This document shows positions 36,759-48,730 of a stretch of 64,000 nt of DNA, piece after piece; position 1 is the first letter of the stretch, and the number at the start of each line of letters is the position of its first letter. The stretch is from Saccharum officinarum. Lineage: Eukaryota > Streptophyta > Magnoliopsida > Poales > Poaceae. Under the pieces are notes generated by a model. That model made no database searches. It had not been told where the DNA came from and worked only from the letters and a program-made list of their open reading frames with translations. Where the stretch lies: NCBI GenBank assembly GCA_020631735.1, contig CM036160.1, forward strand, positions 109,737,860 through 109,801,859, written 5' to 3'. The translations under genes and the position numbers were made by a program.

Positions 36759-37228
36759 TATTGATAAGTCTGTACTTTTTTGTGAATATTGAGTAGTGTT
36801 GTATTTAAGGTGTGATAGACATTGAAGTTATATGAACTAATATTTGGTCGGAGAGGCTAGGACTATATCGTGGTTCATGCGCTTAGAGATCAAACGAATT
36901 ACATTGTATATACTAATAATTTGATTATAAACTAACCTTGATACCTGATAATTATGATAAATGGTCCCAATACAAAATGAAGTTTGGGGAGCCATAGCTA
37001 TACGATACATAAGTGTTGGGTGTAACTTTCTCGGTTTGGTTTCTTATGATGAAATTTATCTACCAAAATTTTATTTTCAAACTCGATATGGTTTTTATTC
37101 ACAGCTAATTACTAGTTTAGTAGTAGACAACGTGCTTGTTGATAAGCATCCCACGTGTCTTTGTTGATCTCAAAGACATTGTCTCACCAGCGTTTAGAAA
37201 TTTACACATAGATAAAACATGTGTTCTC

Positions 37229-37473
37229 TCTGTTCCAAACTAACTGATGTTTTAGTTTCATAGTAAGTTATATTATTTCGAATCTGATCAAATTTATAAA
37301 AGGAACATTAGAATTTACGCACTATATAGGTATAATATAAGCATATGTTTCGTAATAACTCTAATAATACTTATTTAATATATAAGCACCATAACTTTTA
37401 CATGAATTTAGTCAAACTTAAATTATTTGACAAGGGCAACTAAAGTATCAGCTATTACATGACTGAGGAAGTA
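37229..37473. mobile_element. Degraded Stowaway-like MITE
   Basis: CTCTCTGTTCCAAACTAACTG at the left and GACTGAGGAAGTA at the right resemble decayed Stowaway ends, and the interior (AGTCAAACTTAAATTATTTGAC) is typical. Boundaries are approximate. Confidence 0.5.
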
Positions 37474-37997
37474 CTGTACTGTGTGAAGTAAATAAAACAA
37501 ACAAACATTCAAGAGTTTATATTCTTAACTTTTAACTCAAAACAACCACGAGTTTTTTTTCCCCCAAACACCACGAGCTCTGTACTCCTACGCAAGATCG
37601 TCTCAAGTCTCAACATGGACGTGCCGTGTTTCCCAAACCGTCGCCGCTGCAGGCCAGTCCAACGCTGATCCGGGTCCGCATCAACCAGTGCCAGTTGCCA
37701 ATCGCCACACCTCCAGCCAGCCGCCCACCGGGGCCCTACTGCCAGTCTAGGCAGAAGAAACCAGACGCAAGTCCACACCGAATCGGCTCACTACTGTCTA
37801 CTTCAGAACTGTTTGCTACCCAGGCACTTCCACCTGGGTCCCAGAAATAGTGGGCTCGCGCTGTCAGTGATGTGTACTACCCGAACCCGGAGTACGCATG
37901 GGCCCAGTAATAAAGAATTAATAATATCTCGTGCTCAAAAAGAAAAACCAGAGACAAAAAAAAAGAAAAACAAGGCCGGAGAAAAAGATGCTTTTGG

Positions 37998-38241
37998 GTT
38001 GTTTAGTTGGTCAAAAATTTGGGTTCGGCTATTGTAGCACTTTTCGTTTTTATTTGGCAATTTATGTCCAATCATAGACTATTTAGGCTTAAAAGATTTG
38101 TCTCGTGATTTACAACTAAACTGTGTAATTAGTTTTTTCTTTCGTCTATATTTAGATGCATGTGCCGCAAGATTTGACGTGACAGGTACTGTAGCATTTT
38201 TTAGGTTCACTTTTTGGGTTGGCATGCCAACTAAACAGGCT
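37998..38241. mobile_element. Tourist-like MITE upstream of the ANP32-like gene
   Basis: GGTTGTTTAGTTGG at the left and CCAACTAAACAGGC at the right are inverted. The interior has GGCTTAAAAGATTTGTCTCG and ATGTGCCGCAAGATTTGACG, shared with the other Tourist-like copies here. It ends about 330 bp before the start codon and so lies in the promoter. Confidence 0.68.
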
Positions 38242-38481
38242 CATGGCATCATCCAGCCCACCACGCCTCTCCTGCTCTCCGCCCCGCTTCTCCACCCGCC
38301 CCCTCTCAAAAGAAACACACATGCCTCGGATCCCGCCACGTCAGCTATCCGCGCCTCCCGATCCGAGCACTCCCATTGGCCGAGCGCGCGACTCACCTTG
38401 CCACCCTCCCTGCGCCTGGTCCAGGGCGCGCCCCGTGAACCGCCCCCCTCTTCCCCCAATGGCGAGGAAAACACCCTCCCC

Positions 38482-38489
38482 GTATAAGA
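38482..38489 (+). promoter_or_regulatory. Putative TATA box of the ANP32-like gene
   Basis: GTATAAGA stands 86-93 bp upstream of the start codon within an otherwise C-rich promoter. It would give a leader of about 55-65 nt. Confidence 0.45.
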
Positions 38490-38574
38490 TCGCTCTGTAT
38501 TTCAAATCCTCTCGCAACCAAACACTTCCGTGGGAAAAAAAATAATTAATTTATTATAGGAGAAGGGGGAAGAG

Positions 38575-41500
38575 ATGGTGGACGAGGCGTGGGAGCGGGC
38601 GGTGGAGGCGGCGCTGCACGCTGGCGGCGAGGGGAGCTCGTCGCCGGCGCGGAGCCTGACGCTCGACGGCGCCGTCAAGTGCATGCACGGGCGGCTGCCG
38701 GCGGCGGAGATACTGGAGCGGCACCAGAGCCTGGAGCACCTCTCGATCGCCGGCGTGGGCGTCACGTCGCTCGAGGGGTTCCCGCGGCTGCGGAACCTCA
38801 CGCGGCTCACCCTCTCCGACAACCGCATCGCCGGCGGCCTCGACCACCTCGTCGCCGCGGGGCTGTCCTCGCTGCGCGACCTGGACCTCAGCAACAACCG
38901 CATCCAGGACGTCGACGACCTCGCGCCACTTGCCGACATGCGCCTCGTGTCGCTCGATCTCTACGAGTGCCCCGTCACTCGGGTCAAGGACTACAGATCC
39001 AGGGTCTTCGCTATGATCCGGACGCTCAAGTACCTGGATAAGATGGATGCTGACGAGAACGAGCGCCCCGAGTCCGATGACGACGATGACGACGGAGATG
39101 GGGACGGCGACGGCGAGGGCGACGAAGATGACGAAGATGAGGAAGACGAGGAAGACCCCGGGAGCGGCGAGGTAGCGAACGGGGGCGTTGCCCACGCGCG
39201 CGCCGGCGTGGCTTCGCATCCGGTGGAGGTGAATGGAGTGATCGATGTGGACGAGGAAGAGAGCGACGCTGATGAGGTCGTCCCGAACGGGGGAGTGGAG
39301 CACAGCCATGGGGCAAACGGGTTTCGTGTCGCGGCTGCTGGAGAAGCCCCAGGCGAGGCGGATGAGGACGTGGAGGAGGATGATGACGACGATGACGACT
39401 TTGAGGAGGAGGATGATCTGGGGGAGGAGATTGATGAGGATGTTGATGACGAGGATGCTGTGGTGGAGGTGCATGATGTACCAAGTAGTGATGAGGAGGA
39501 AGATGGTGTCGAAGAGGAGGAAGAGGACGACGAAGAGGATGAGGAGGAGGAGGAGGTTGAGGATGAAGGTGAAGAGGCAGAGCCACAGAGCAGTGCTAGG
39601 GTTGCCATGATGACAGGGGAGGATGGAGGAGAAGAGATAGATGGGCATGAGCATGGCGAAGGGGATGATGAGGATGAAAATGGTGAGATCGGTGAAGAGG
39701 ATGAGGAGGGACTGGAGGTTGATAGGGTTTATGAGGAGGGGAATGATGACGACGATGCAGATGCGGATGATGAGGTATAACGCATAAATTTTCTTGCAAG
39801 CGTTTCAAGTGCTTTTCCATTTATTGCAATTTCATGTTGGTTCAGTTGGTAATCTGTTTACTATTATCCATTTGTTTATATCGTTGCAGATGACATAACT
39901 TGCATTTTGTTTTTTTAGTATACGGAAGTTGTCGCGTAGCGAAACTAATTTTTCACGGTATCTGCTGTAGTGAGCTGCCTAAGAGTATTTGGGAGAGCAG
40001 TAGAGCCCCATGGCGGCTGCTGAACACATCTATAACATCTTTTCCAGTGGTTTAATTTTATAATAACTACTACTCCCTCCGTCCCATAAAAAGTGTCGTC
40101 AGACATCGTGTTTGACCGTTCGTCTTATTCAAAAAATTTTAATAAATATTATTTATTTTGTTATGACTTATTTTATCATTAGAGATACTTCAATAATGAT
40201 TTATTTATTTTATAATTTGCACAAAATTTTTGAATAAGACGAACGGTCAAACATAATGTCTGAAAAACCTAAAACGACACTTTTTCTGGGACGGAGGGAG
40301 TATTTGCGTATAGTCAGTTCTGATAAATCCAAACTTCTTATACCTGTGCAATCTTTAGGTCTAGTGATGGGTATTAGTATGCTTTGACGCGTAGCGAAAT
40401 TAATTTTTCACGGTATCTGCTGTAGTGAGCTGCCTAAGAGTATTTGGGAGAGCAGTAGAGCCCCATGGAGGCTGCTGAACACATCTATAACATCTTTTCC
40501 AGTGGTTTAATTTTATAATAACTACTATTTGCGTATAGTCAGTTCTGGTAAATCCAAACTTATTATACCTGTGCAATCTTTAGGTCTAGTGATGGGTATT
40601 AGTATGCTGGTTTTGGAAGTCTGTATTTTTTTTTGTCTATGATCAGTTGGATGATTAGACCGTGTATATTTGGCAATCATATATCTTGATGCATCTACTT
40701 TTAGGAGCCTTTTGTCTATTATCTGTATATACGCTCTTCTTGTGTATCTGTCCCTTTTTTAGCGAGGCTAGAATTTTTGTCTGCAATTTTTTGTTTGTAC
40801 ACTCTTCTTGTGTATGTGTCCCTTTTTTAGCGAGTCTAGAATTTTTGTTTAGGAGTGCATGATATTGCCCATTGTGCAATTGTATTTTTGCACTCTCGTT
40901 CATATTATTGTTTATGCTTTTTATTCTTTGTGATTTGTGATGATACCTGCCATGTCCCAAGACAGTATATGAAGTTCTTATTGAGCTGTGCCTGAATATC
41001 AATGCGTATCTGTTTGTTCTGCCATGCGCCTTATCATAATATGTTTCTTTAAAACCTGCTATCTGTGCAATGAAAAGATTTTATGACTGGTTTGCTCATT
41101 AAAAAGGTGCCTCTGCCATGAACTGGCTGCTTAATTTTTTTTAATAAAATACAGCTACCTGCTATGTCATCATTTCTATATCTAGTTATCAAGTTTTTTG
41201 TTTCTCCAAAATACTTCGTGCAACCATTCTTGCAATGCTTTATGTTTAGTATCTTGTTGGCTTAATCATGGAATGCATGTGAACTTGCAATGGTGATTCT
41301 TCTGTATTACATGTACAACAAGTATTCCTAAACTGTACGGTATATAAAATTGACTGTTAGTATTTTGTTCAACTTATTACAACTGATTATCTGCTTGTGT
41401 GCTAAAACTTGAGTTGCTGGGCCTTTTGTACAAGTGAATCTGGTCTATATTTATGGTCATTTGCATGCCACTCCCAGCCCGTTCTAACAAATATATTTCT

Positions 41501-41840
41501 GTTTTGAGTTTTTTGAGTGATTGATTTCTTTCATGGCATGGAGTAGAAATACATTTCTAATTAATGTTATATTCATGTTCTTCAGGATGAATATACCGAA
41601 TATCTTGTGCAACCAATCGCTCAGCCTCAAGCCATGGCCATTGGAGGTGACTTGGAAGTCGCTGACCCTGATGATGCTGATGAAGACCGGGAAGAAGTCG
41701 ACGATGATGATGAGGGGGTCACAGATCAGCCTTCATCCTCGCAGGGAACCAAGCGGAAGAGAGATGATGATGCGTCAGGCAGTGGTGATGACAGTGAGGA
41801 TGATGGTATTGAGGACTTGAGGCCCTTCAAGCACAAGTAA
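38575..41840 (+). CDS. ANP32-like acidic leucine-rich nuclear phosphoprotein, two exons
   Basis: Exons 38575-39774 and 41586-41840 join in phase 0 to 484 codons plus stop. Residues about 20-150 form leucine-rich repeats capped by the ANP32-type end (LEHLSIAG, RLTLSDNRIAGGLDHL, DLDLSNNRIQDVDDLAPL, LVSLDLYECPVTRVKDYR). From residue about 160 the chain is an Asp/Glu-rich tail interrupted by short mixed segments. The C-terminus has a basic KRKRD signal before DLRPFKHK. ANP32 proteins bind histones and act as nuclear chaperones and phosphatase inhibitors in animals; plant members are less studied. The start ATG (AGAGATGG) is the first in the LRR frame. The 1811-bp intron has a 225-bp duplication and a Stowaway MITE. 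The antisense frames over the acidic tail are artefacts. Confidence 0.93.
39929..40608. repeat. 225-bp tandem duplication in the ANP32-like intron, one copy with a MITE
   Basis: Copy 1 is 39929-40383, copy 2 is 40384-40608. Without the 228-bp MITE and one TA, copy 1 is also 225 bp. I count about five differences, so roughly 98% identity. Both start TTGwCGCGTAGCGAAA and end GGGTATTAGTATGCT. Confidence 0.93.
40073..40300. mobile_element. Stowaway MITE in the ANP32-like intron
   Basis: CTCCCTCCGTCCCATAAAAA at the left and CTGGGACGGAGGGAG at the right are inverted, flanked by TA. The neighbouring duplicate reads ACTACTATTTGCG with a single TA at the same place, so the insertion and its TA duplication are proven within the window. 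Confidence 0.96.
40731..40848. repeat. 68-bp-period direct repeat in the ANP32-like intron
   Basis: Units 40731-40780 and 40799-40848 share CTCTTCTTGTGTAT, TGTCCCTTTTTTAGCGAG and CTAGAATTTTTGT. It is a second, independent local duplication in the same intron. Confidence 0.8.
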
Positions 41841-44636
41841 CGGAGCAGCCAATGTACATGGATCCCTCCCTCCCCCTTCGTCAGCTAGAAGTAAGCAGAG
41901 CAGGATCAGCAGCAGGAGGCAGCAGGAACAGAAATATGGTGGGTTTCCCCTGTCTTCTTTTTTATCGTTTTTTTTTTCTTGTAAAGACTTTGAATTGAGA
42001 GAGCTTCAGCCTCCTCTTGGAATAGCAGATTTTAGGAGGTAATGGAGAAACACCTTGTGTAGCCTAGTAGGCCAGTTAGCTAGCTAAACCAGTTCAGTTC
42101 TTCAGTCTCTCCTCTTGCCGGCAAGTCCCTTTTGTGTTTGATTTTTCCCTCCAGATTTTCAAATGGTAGTTGGCAACCCTGGGGCTTCCCTCCACCTTTC
42201 AAACTTCTGTTGGATTGGCTGTGTAGGCATGCTCAAGCTGTAGTTTCCCTCCAAAAGAAAGCCCGGGAAATGGCCCCCCTTTCAAATGCCCCTGGTAGCC
42301 GTTGCCCCATTTGAATTCCTGAGGTACTGCACCTCCAATCGGCTGAATTGCCCTCTGTTCTGGTTACTGCTTTGAGATAGGTGAAATGGCTGTGGTTGCA
42401 GCGATGGAGGCAAAACGGGGCTCCCAGTGCCTGTATATTTTTATTGGGCTTTTTTTTCGGCCGGAGAGGCTCGCTGTCAGCCTTAAGCCTGCAGGAGCTG
42501 CGGCGTGTCTACGGTTCACGGTGGTCGCGCCGTGTTGCCCGTGGTCTATCGCTGGGCTCGTGCCCTGTGAGCGGGCCCCAGATGCTCGTGCCCTGTGTGT
42601 CCCGCGGTGAAATCAGGCTTGCTTGGGCGAGTAATAAACAGTTGCGGTTGGGTGGTTTGGGCTGGACGCTGCTGGAGTGGAGTGTGGAGCAATAAACCTA
42701 GAGCCCTTCGTTTGTTCTGGCGCGAGGAGATGGTGGAGTACAGTACAGCAGCCACTACTCCTTTCCCTTTCGCTTTGGCAAGTTGCGCTGGCGGCGGGCC
42801 CCGGGTGGGTGGGCGGTAGGCGGTAGCGGTGGTGTGGTGGGGGCGAGGGGTTAACGTGACTAGCGGTGGCGTGAGCGCAGCGCACGGGTGGGTCCGGGGG
42901 TGGGTGGGCGCGGCTCGAGGTGGGGTAGGGTCTAGGGTTGGCGGGAGAGGGGAGGAGATCCGGAGATGCCTCCGCCGGATGCTTCGCGGCCTCTCCCCCT
43001 ACTTCTTTACTCCGTGGTTTAGTGACGGTACTGCCCCTGCGCCGGTCCCGCCGTGTTGAATAATCGGCACCCCTAGTTTGACACGTATCCCGTCCCGGCC
43101 TCCCGGGTCCGTGCGGAGCGCAACGTACGCCGCGACGGTGTGGTGGGATCGGTTGGGTTTTGGCCCCGCAGGTCAGGTGCTGTTGTGGCCGGCGGGCGTA
43201 GCGGATCGATTTTCCGGAGGTGGGTCATGGGTGCTTGGATTTCTGGATTTGGGAGTTACGCACACTTTTATTGCTTGCTTTTACGGCGCAGTTGTTGGCG
43301 ACCGCTTCGGAACTATACAGCGTGGACAGGGCAATCGCGCGGGTTCTCCGCGTGGGCGTGGTTACGCCTGCGACCTGCCTAGCCCTCCCGCTGTGCGTAT
43401 GGTCCGAGTCTATGTTGGCGGGCGTATGGAATCGTGAGTCGTGACAAGACAACTGACAAAGGAGAGTAGGGACTTTTATGCGGCAGGCACCGGCGCACCG
43501 TACACGCTATACCCGTGTCCCGTGATGGGAGCAGAACACCACGGAATCCGACGTGGGCCAAGGGTCTGTAACAACTTAGCAAGACGTGTTCCACACTTGA
43601 CCCATTCACCCTTCTCATCTTGCCTTCGTTATACGTAGCCTGTTGTTAGAAATAAAAAAAAGTTTTTTACGTATTTTGAAAAAGATTAAATTAAATAGTT
43701 TAATGACAAGCGAAAATTTACTTTGCGCGCCTAGCGGCAGCGGCGACCGAGCGCCAGAGGTGAGCATGGCCTTAGCCGAAGCTAGGATGGCGGTCCTCGT
43801 TACGGGTCGGAACGCGGAGTTCGAGGCGAAGGCAACGGGCCCCAGAGGCCAGAGCGATCTGGGCCACGACACGGGCCACACCGCCACTTCGAGATGGGCC
43901 TCTGCCGCCTTTCACGGCGAATTTGCCGCTCAGCCTTTCGCCGGCAACCGGCCCGCCACTTTCTGGTGGCATAGCACATAGCAGTAAACAACAAACTTCC
44001 ACTCAAAATAAAAAAGTAAACAACAACCTAATCTAAAAAAAAAAGGAGTAAACAACAACCGCATCTGCTAGCATTGCACAATCTTTTAATCTTGTATCGA
44101 CATTGACTGGCACTGAAAAATAAAGTATGGTCCCTGAATGTGAGTGGCTTTGTAGGTGGTCCAATGTTCAGCGACGCAGCGTAATATTTGGGGTAGTATT
44201 TGTATTCGACGTTTTTTCTAGCCATTGCTTTATTGTTGGAAAGTAGAGTAAGACTTATTCGATACCTTTTATTGGCTGGTTCACAGGCACCCGTGCCGCA
44301 CCGCGAGGTTGCAGCCCGCAGCCGCAGGTGCAGGTGCGGAGCAGATAGCGTGGCGCCAAACCAGTGCCGTCCAACTGAACCAGTGGACAGGAGCCACCCC
44401 TGCACGGCTGCACCCGACTACTCGAGGGACCCCGTCTGGCCGTCTCCAGTTGAACCAGTCGCCTCATCCTCTATCCCGATCTCTTCTTTTGTCGCCTCCG
44501 TGCGTGCCCCGGGGACCTTGGCGCGCAACGATCAGCTCAGTCCGGCTGGTTCGCATGCTGCCAACACCCTTCCGCCAATCGTGAGACACGACCGTCGGTG
44601 GTTTGCTTGCTTGGTCGCCGATCCTCGCGGACGCTC
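41841..44636. other. 3' UTR of the ANP32-like gene and gene-free DNA
   Basis: The first few hundred bases are 3' UTR. Beyond 42360 the DNA is GC-rich with many overlapping open frames, none with a domain or consistent splice structure. A short AT-rich tract lies at 43640-43710. The part after about 44280 is probably promoter of the LPA3-like gene. Confidence 0.45.
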
Positions 44637-46514
44637 ATGGTCATGGCGCCTCAGCCTTTGCGCGCCCCCTCTGGCCACGCGGCGTGCAGGTGCTCGGCCG
44701 CGCCGCTCTTTGGGAAGCGGGCGCCCCTCGTCGTCGCGTTCCCCCGCGCCGGTAGCGGCGGCGCCGTCGTCGTCTCGTGCTCGGCCGTGCAGGAGTCGTC
44801 CACCTCCACCACCGGTACCGTCTTGCTACCCTAATCGGGGGGCATCTGTTCTGAATAAGTTAGATCGGCACGGTGACGCTTCAGAAATGTTGGATTGCAC
44901 GCGCGAGTCAGTTTCTATGCAGTCTGTGCTCTCGAGTGCTGACATCTTTTGCTGTTACTATATTGATCTCCTGCAGTTAGCAAGAACAAGGATGCTGCAG
45001 ATGGTGCCAAGGAGGCCACAACAGCAGCGGGGAAGCCGGCAGCGGCTGCCAAGCCAAAGAAGGCCGCGGCACTGCCGCTGCCGGAGATGATGCAGCAGGA
45101 GATCATCCCACCGCTGAAGGCTGCCTTGGAGGCGGAGGATGACGTGTCCCAGGTCCAGCTCGCCTTCCAAAACAACACGGTGAGTAGTCAGTACTTACTC
45201 AGTCATTCAAATACAGAATGCTCGTAGCTACTGGTGTAACTGGTGTCATCGGTACTGTACATTTGTTCTAGCATGCAAGAAATAAATGCCTTTTAGCATA
45301 AATTACTATCAAGAGGAGTAACTGAATATCAGTATATATTGAGCAGGAGATTGTCTTGGTTTATGCCACTCACTTGTGGACTTTGTGCGGTTCATTAATT
45401 ATAGAGCATTGTAAATTGTAATGGAGAAACAAGAATTGATCAGTGATGTCGATAGCACAATACTGTAGTGATCAACTCTGGCCCATGCTCTAATATCACT
45501 CAATGCTTTTTGATAAATTGTACTCTAATGTGACGATGTACACTGTTTTAATTCCACACATACTCTATTTAGGCACAGCCTATTGTTATGCAAAAATTGG
45601 AACAGGATAATGATATCATCTTACATCAATCTCCTACTGCCTCCACCGAACACAACGTTAACATAGCCCAACATTTGTTTGGGAATGCACATTTAGAAAC
45701 TTGAGATCGCTCCTACAAATTAGTCGGCGGATTTCTGATCGATCTAGTGCTTATGGATTGCAGCTAGAGGGGTCTTTCATAAAGGATGACGTCCCTTATT
45801 ATTTTTGGGCCTTCTTTCCAAAAGGAGACCTTACAGGTACATACTGTTACATTTTTTTTTCATCTTCTCACTCAACTTTGATGCGCAATGTTGTTTTCCT
45901 TTCTGAAACTTCTGATAATAGGAACATACTTCATTTATAAGCATTGGTGCATAACCTAAATTTCTGGCCCTAGTTAACAAACTTTCCTATTTCTTAGTTA
46001 TCAAGCACTGCCATGCTTACTCGGAACACTAGATGACATGAACAGTATAATGTAGAATAGAGCATGGTTTGAAGAACAATGTAGAATGCGACTAAAAGCC
46101 TTCGTCATTAGATATTACCATGCCTATTCTCGTCCGTAAAAATGTAGGAGCTCTGCCTTCCCATTACTGAATAATGTACGGCATGGCTAGATGGGTACTC
46201 ATCAGTTCTGTGGCCTTCCTACTCTGCTGTAGGATATGTAGCACGTAAACCCACACAATCCTTTGTCACTAAAGATAAAAACCAGCTTACTGAGTTAGTG
46301 GAAAGCGCACACTAATCTCGTAACAAACAATGCAGGACCAAAGGGCTTTGCGCTATCGTCCTACAGCAACGAAGTGAGCACCATCGAGCCATTCCTGATC
46401 GACGAGAAGAGGATAACGGCCAAGTACGTGGTGTTCTGGGTTTACAAGAGGCTGGCTGGGCAAGGCATCCTTCCGGTCTGGAAGGAAGAGGAGGGGGAGG
46501 AGGACGCGAAGTAG
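44637..46514 (+). CDS. LPA3-like: Chloroplast LPA3/DUF2996-like photosystem II assembly protein, four exons
   Basis: Exons 44637-44814, 44977-45179, 45764-45836 and 46336-46514 join in phase to 210 codons plus stop. The first about 55 residues are rich in Ala, Arg and Ser and lack acidic residues until QESS, a typical chloroplast transit peptide. An Ala/Lys-rich linker follows, then the conserved domain: LPEMMQQEIIPPLKAALEAE, LEGSFIKDDVPYYFWAFFPK, GPKGFALSSYSNEVSTIEPF and FWVYKRLAGQGILPVWK. This matches what I recall of DUF2996 and LOW PSII ACCUMULATION 3, a stromal factor helping CP43 assembly; the family call is from memory. Two in-frame ATGs (44637, 44643) are possible starts; the second has the better context, and the choice changes only two residues. 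The overlapping longer frame at 44200-45090 is not real. Confidence 0.82.
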
Positions 46515-48730
46515 GTTGCGCAGGCACATACCGCATACACACAGGGTGCTGCTGTGAACATACACACACATGTGACGCTGTAAAGTTAATCTGCTAGTAA
46601 AGTTCATCTGCTGTGAACATACACATGTAACACAGATACTTCAGTTTCAGCAGTTAAAAACGTACCGTCATTTTTCTTCCGCTGTGAGATAAGATCAGTC
46701 TTGTAAATGTCAGGAGAGGTGCAATCGTGTGAGCATTGTGGAGCTGCTAAACCATACATTGGCATCTGCTGCATAGTCCTTCATTCATACAGCCTGTTTG
46801 ATATAGCGGCTGCAGCAGCTGCTCTGGCTGTGGCTGCAAATTTGGTACTGCATTTCACTGTAGCAATCACTGATGCAGCTGCAGCTGTAAATAATCAGAA
46901 GCGACGTTAGCCTACCTAACTACTCGGGAGTTTCTTAAAAAAAATCCTCTCGGCCAGTATCCGCTCCAGGGGCAATGGCCACCATGAGGACCAGGCGAGC
47001 GTCCTCGATCCGCCGCCCAAGCCGTAGTGCTCGGACGCTGGCCCTGCCAGCCGCGGTGCATGGCCACGCTCAGAGTCGGGCCGCTTGGTTGCTGGCTAGG
47101 CGCCGCACATAGCTGCCCATACAGCCGCTGCCTCTCGGCCGCCACCTCCAGTGAACACACGCCAACGAGTTTTCATTCTCCCAAGCAACAAGGAGATGTT
47201 ACGTTACATGTTATAAGTATATATTTTAAGTGTTTCAAATGTTTCAGAAGTATATTGCAAATGTTTCATACAAACGTGCAAAAGTAGATCCGAATGTTGC
47301 ATATGTTGCAATGGTTGTACACATACGTTGCAAGCGTCAGTTCCTAATGTTTCGTCTATTTTCACGTATGTTGCAAGTGCAATTATCTGGATGTTGCATA
47401 TGTTTCATACATATGTTGTAATTGTTTTTATCTGGATGTTGCTTATATATGCAATGGTTTTCAAATGTTTTTTTAAGTGTTTTTACAGTGTTTCAGACAT
47501 ATGTTTTAAATGTTTCATCTGTCTTCTTTTATATGATGTAAATGATATATCTGGATATTTTAAAAGTAGATTAAGTATTGCACTTGACGTGCGTGGGAAG
47601 GAGGACAGAACGTGAGCGGGTCCCACGCGGGCGACTTTCCAGGCAGCGCGCCCCCGCATGGATGCACGAAACGCAGGCGCAAACGGGCAACGTCCAGTGC
47701 TAGTCCTAGTAGTGCCGTAGTCTTGTTATGCTGCAAGAAGCCAATCAAATTTGTGGAACAGTCAAAGCTGGTCTTATTGGCAATCTGGACCTGACCTTCG
47801 TGGGCCGGGCCGGCTCGGTTCCGCTTGTTTTGCTTCTGAGTGACCAGGCGAACACGACGGACAAGGTATCATTTTCTTAGAGGAGCCAATAGATATCTAC
47901 GACGGATGCCGTCTGAAAGCTATGCTCGCTATCTGAAGATAATTATCGCCAGTCCTCCCTGTCGTACTCTATCCCTCCACCTCCAGTCCTTCGCCATTAT
48001 CCTAAGCGTTCACGTGCACAATCGTATGAAAATGCAACGTAATCCTATGGAAATGCAAGATATAATTTTCAAGGAGAGGTGCATCTTTCTTTGTGTTTGT
48101 TTTTTCTTTTGATCATAATTGTGTTTGTTTTTGATCTACTCTTTTAGCATTGTAGTTTTGTTTGTCCGTTCCGCATTGTTTAATGCACTTAGGATTTTCA
48201 ATTTCAGTATTTGAGTGTTTTCGGCCATCCCTAAAATTACCTAAATTCAAGAAATTTCGGTAATATTTTTTAGAGATATCATTGGCATGATTTATGACTA
48301 CAAATCTATTGAGCAGAAGGATATACAACATAAACAATAAAAAGATATAAGTTTACAGCTGTATATTTACAATAAAGCATATGCATTATAGTAATATGAA
48401 ATTTCAGTTTTTTCCATTTATATTACAAAAAAGAAGGGGGGGGGATCAGCTTACGTTTGTCATGCAACGAAAGCACAAAATATTGCTGTATTCTAGGATT
48501 GATGTTTGTGGTTTTTTGCGCAAAGGAACTGGTAAAGTTTGTACCACAAAAATCTTTGAACAAAACAAGACAGTTGAAGATATTTTTCTACTTTTCTTAT
48601 CAATTTTTCTGTTCTCTGAACACACCACCATCGACATGGCGAGTTGGCGACGCTGAAAACCGAAGCACCGAACACACGCGCACACAGGACACGCACACTG
48701 CGGCTAGCCCGTATCGCCTCGCCTATCGCC
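46515..48730. other. Gene-free DNA with degenerate short repeats
   Basis: The first 150-200 bp are 3' UTR of the LPA3-like gene. 46800-46895 has clustered GCTGCAGC-type dyads. 47195-47580 is filled with degenerate copies of ATGTTTCA and ATGTTGCA words about 20 bp apart, bounded by GC-rich DNA, a layout common in grass repeat elements whose superfamily I cannot name. The rest is AT-rich. Confidence 0.5.
47195..47580. repeat. Degenerate TGTTTCA/TGTTGCA repeat tract
   Basis: At least a dozen words of the form wTGTTTCA or TGTTGCA recur with irregular 15-40-bp spacing. The tract is AT-rich within GC-rich flanks (46930-47150 and 47590-47700). It probably belongs to a DNA transposon, but no terminal inverted repeats were found. 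Confidence 0.6.

Larger units (their letters stand above)
35652..38200. other. Intergenic DNA rich in MITEs
   Basis: No gene is seen between the Harbinger element and the ANP32-like gene. The stretch holds a Stowaway MITE (36545-36758), a degraded Stowaway-like element (37229-37473) and a Tourist-like MITE (37998-38241). The remaining AT-rich DNA has no feature I can name. Confidence 0.5.

Noticed and set aside
38554..39654. 366-codon minus-strand frame over the ANP32-like gene
   Set aside because: It is the antisense of the acidic GAy/GAr codon tail; low complexity and without any independent signal.
44200..45090. 296-codon plus-strand frame
   Set aside because: It runs through the promoter, exon 1 and an intron of the LPA3-like gene in the wrong frame.
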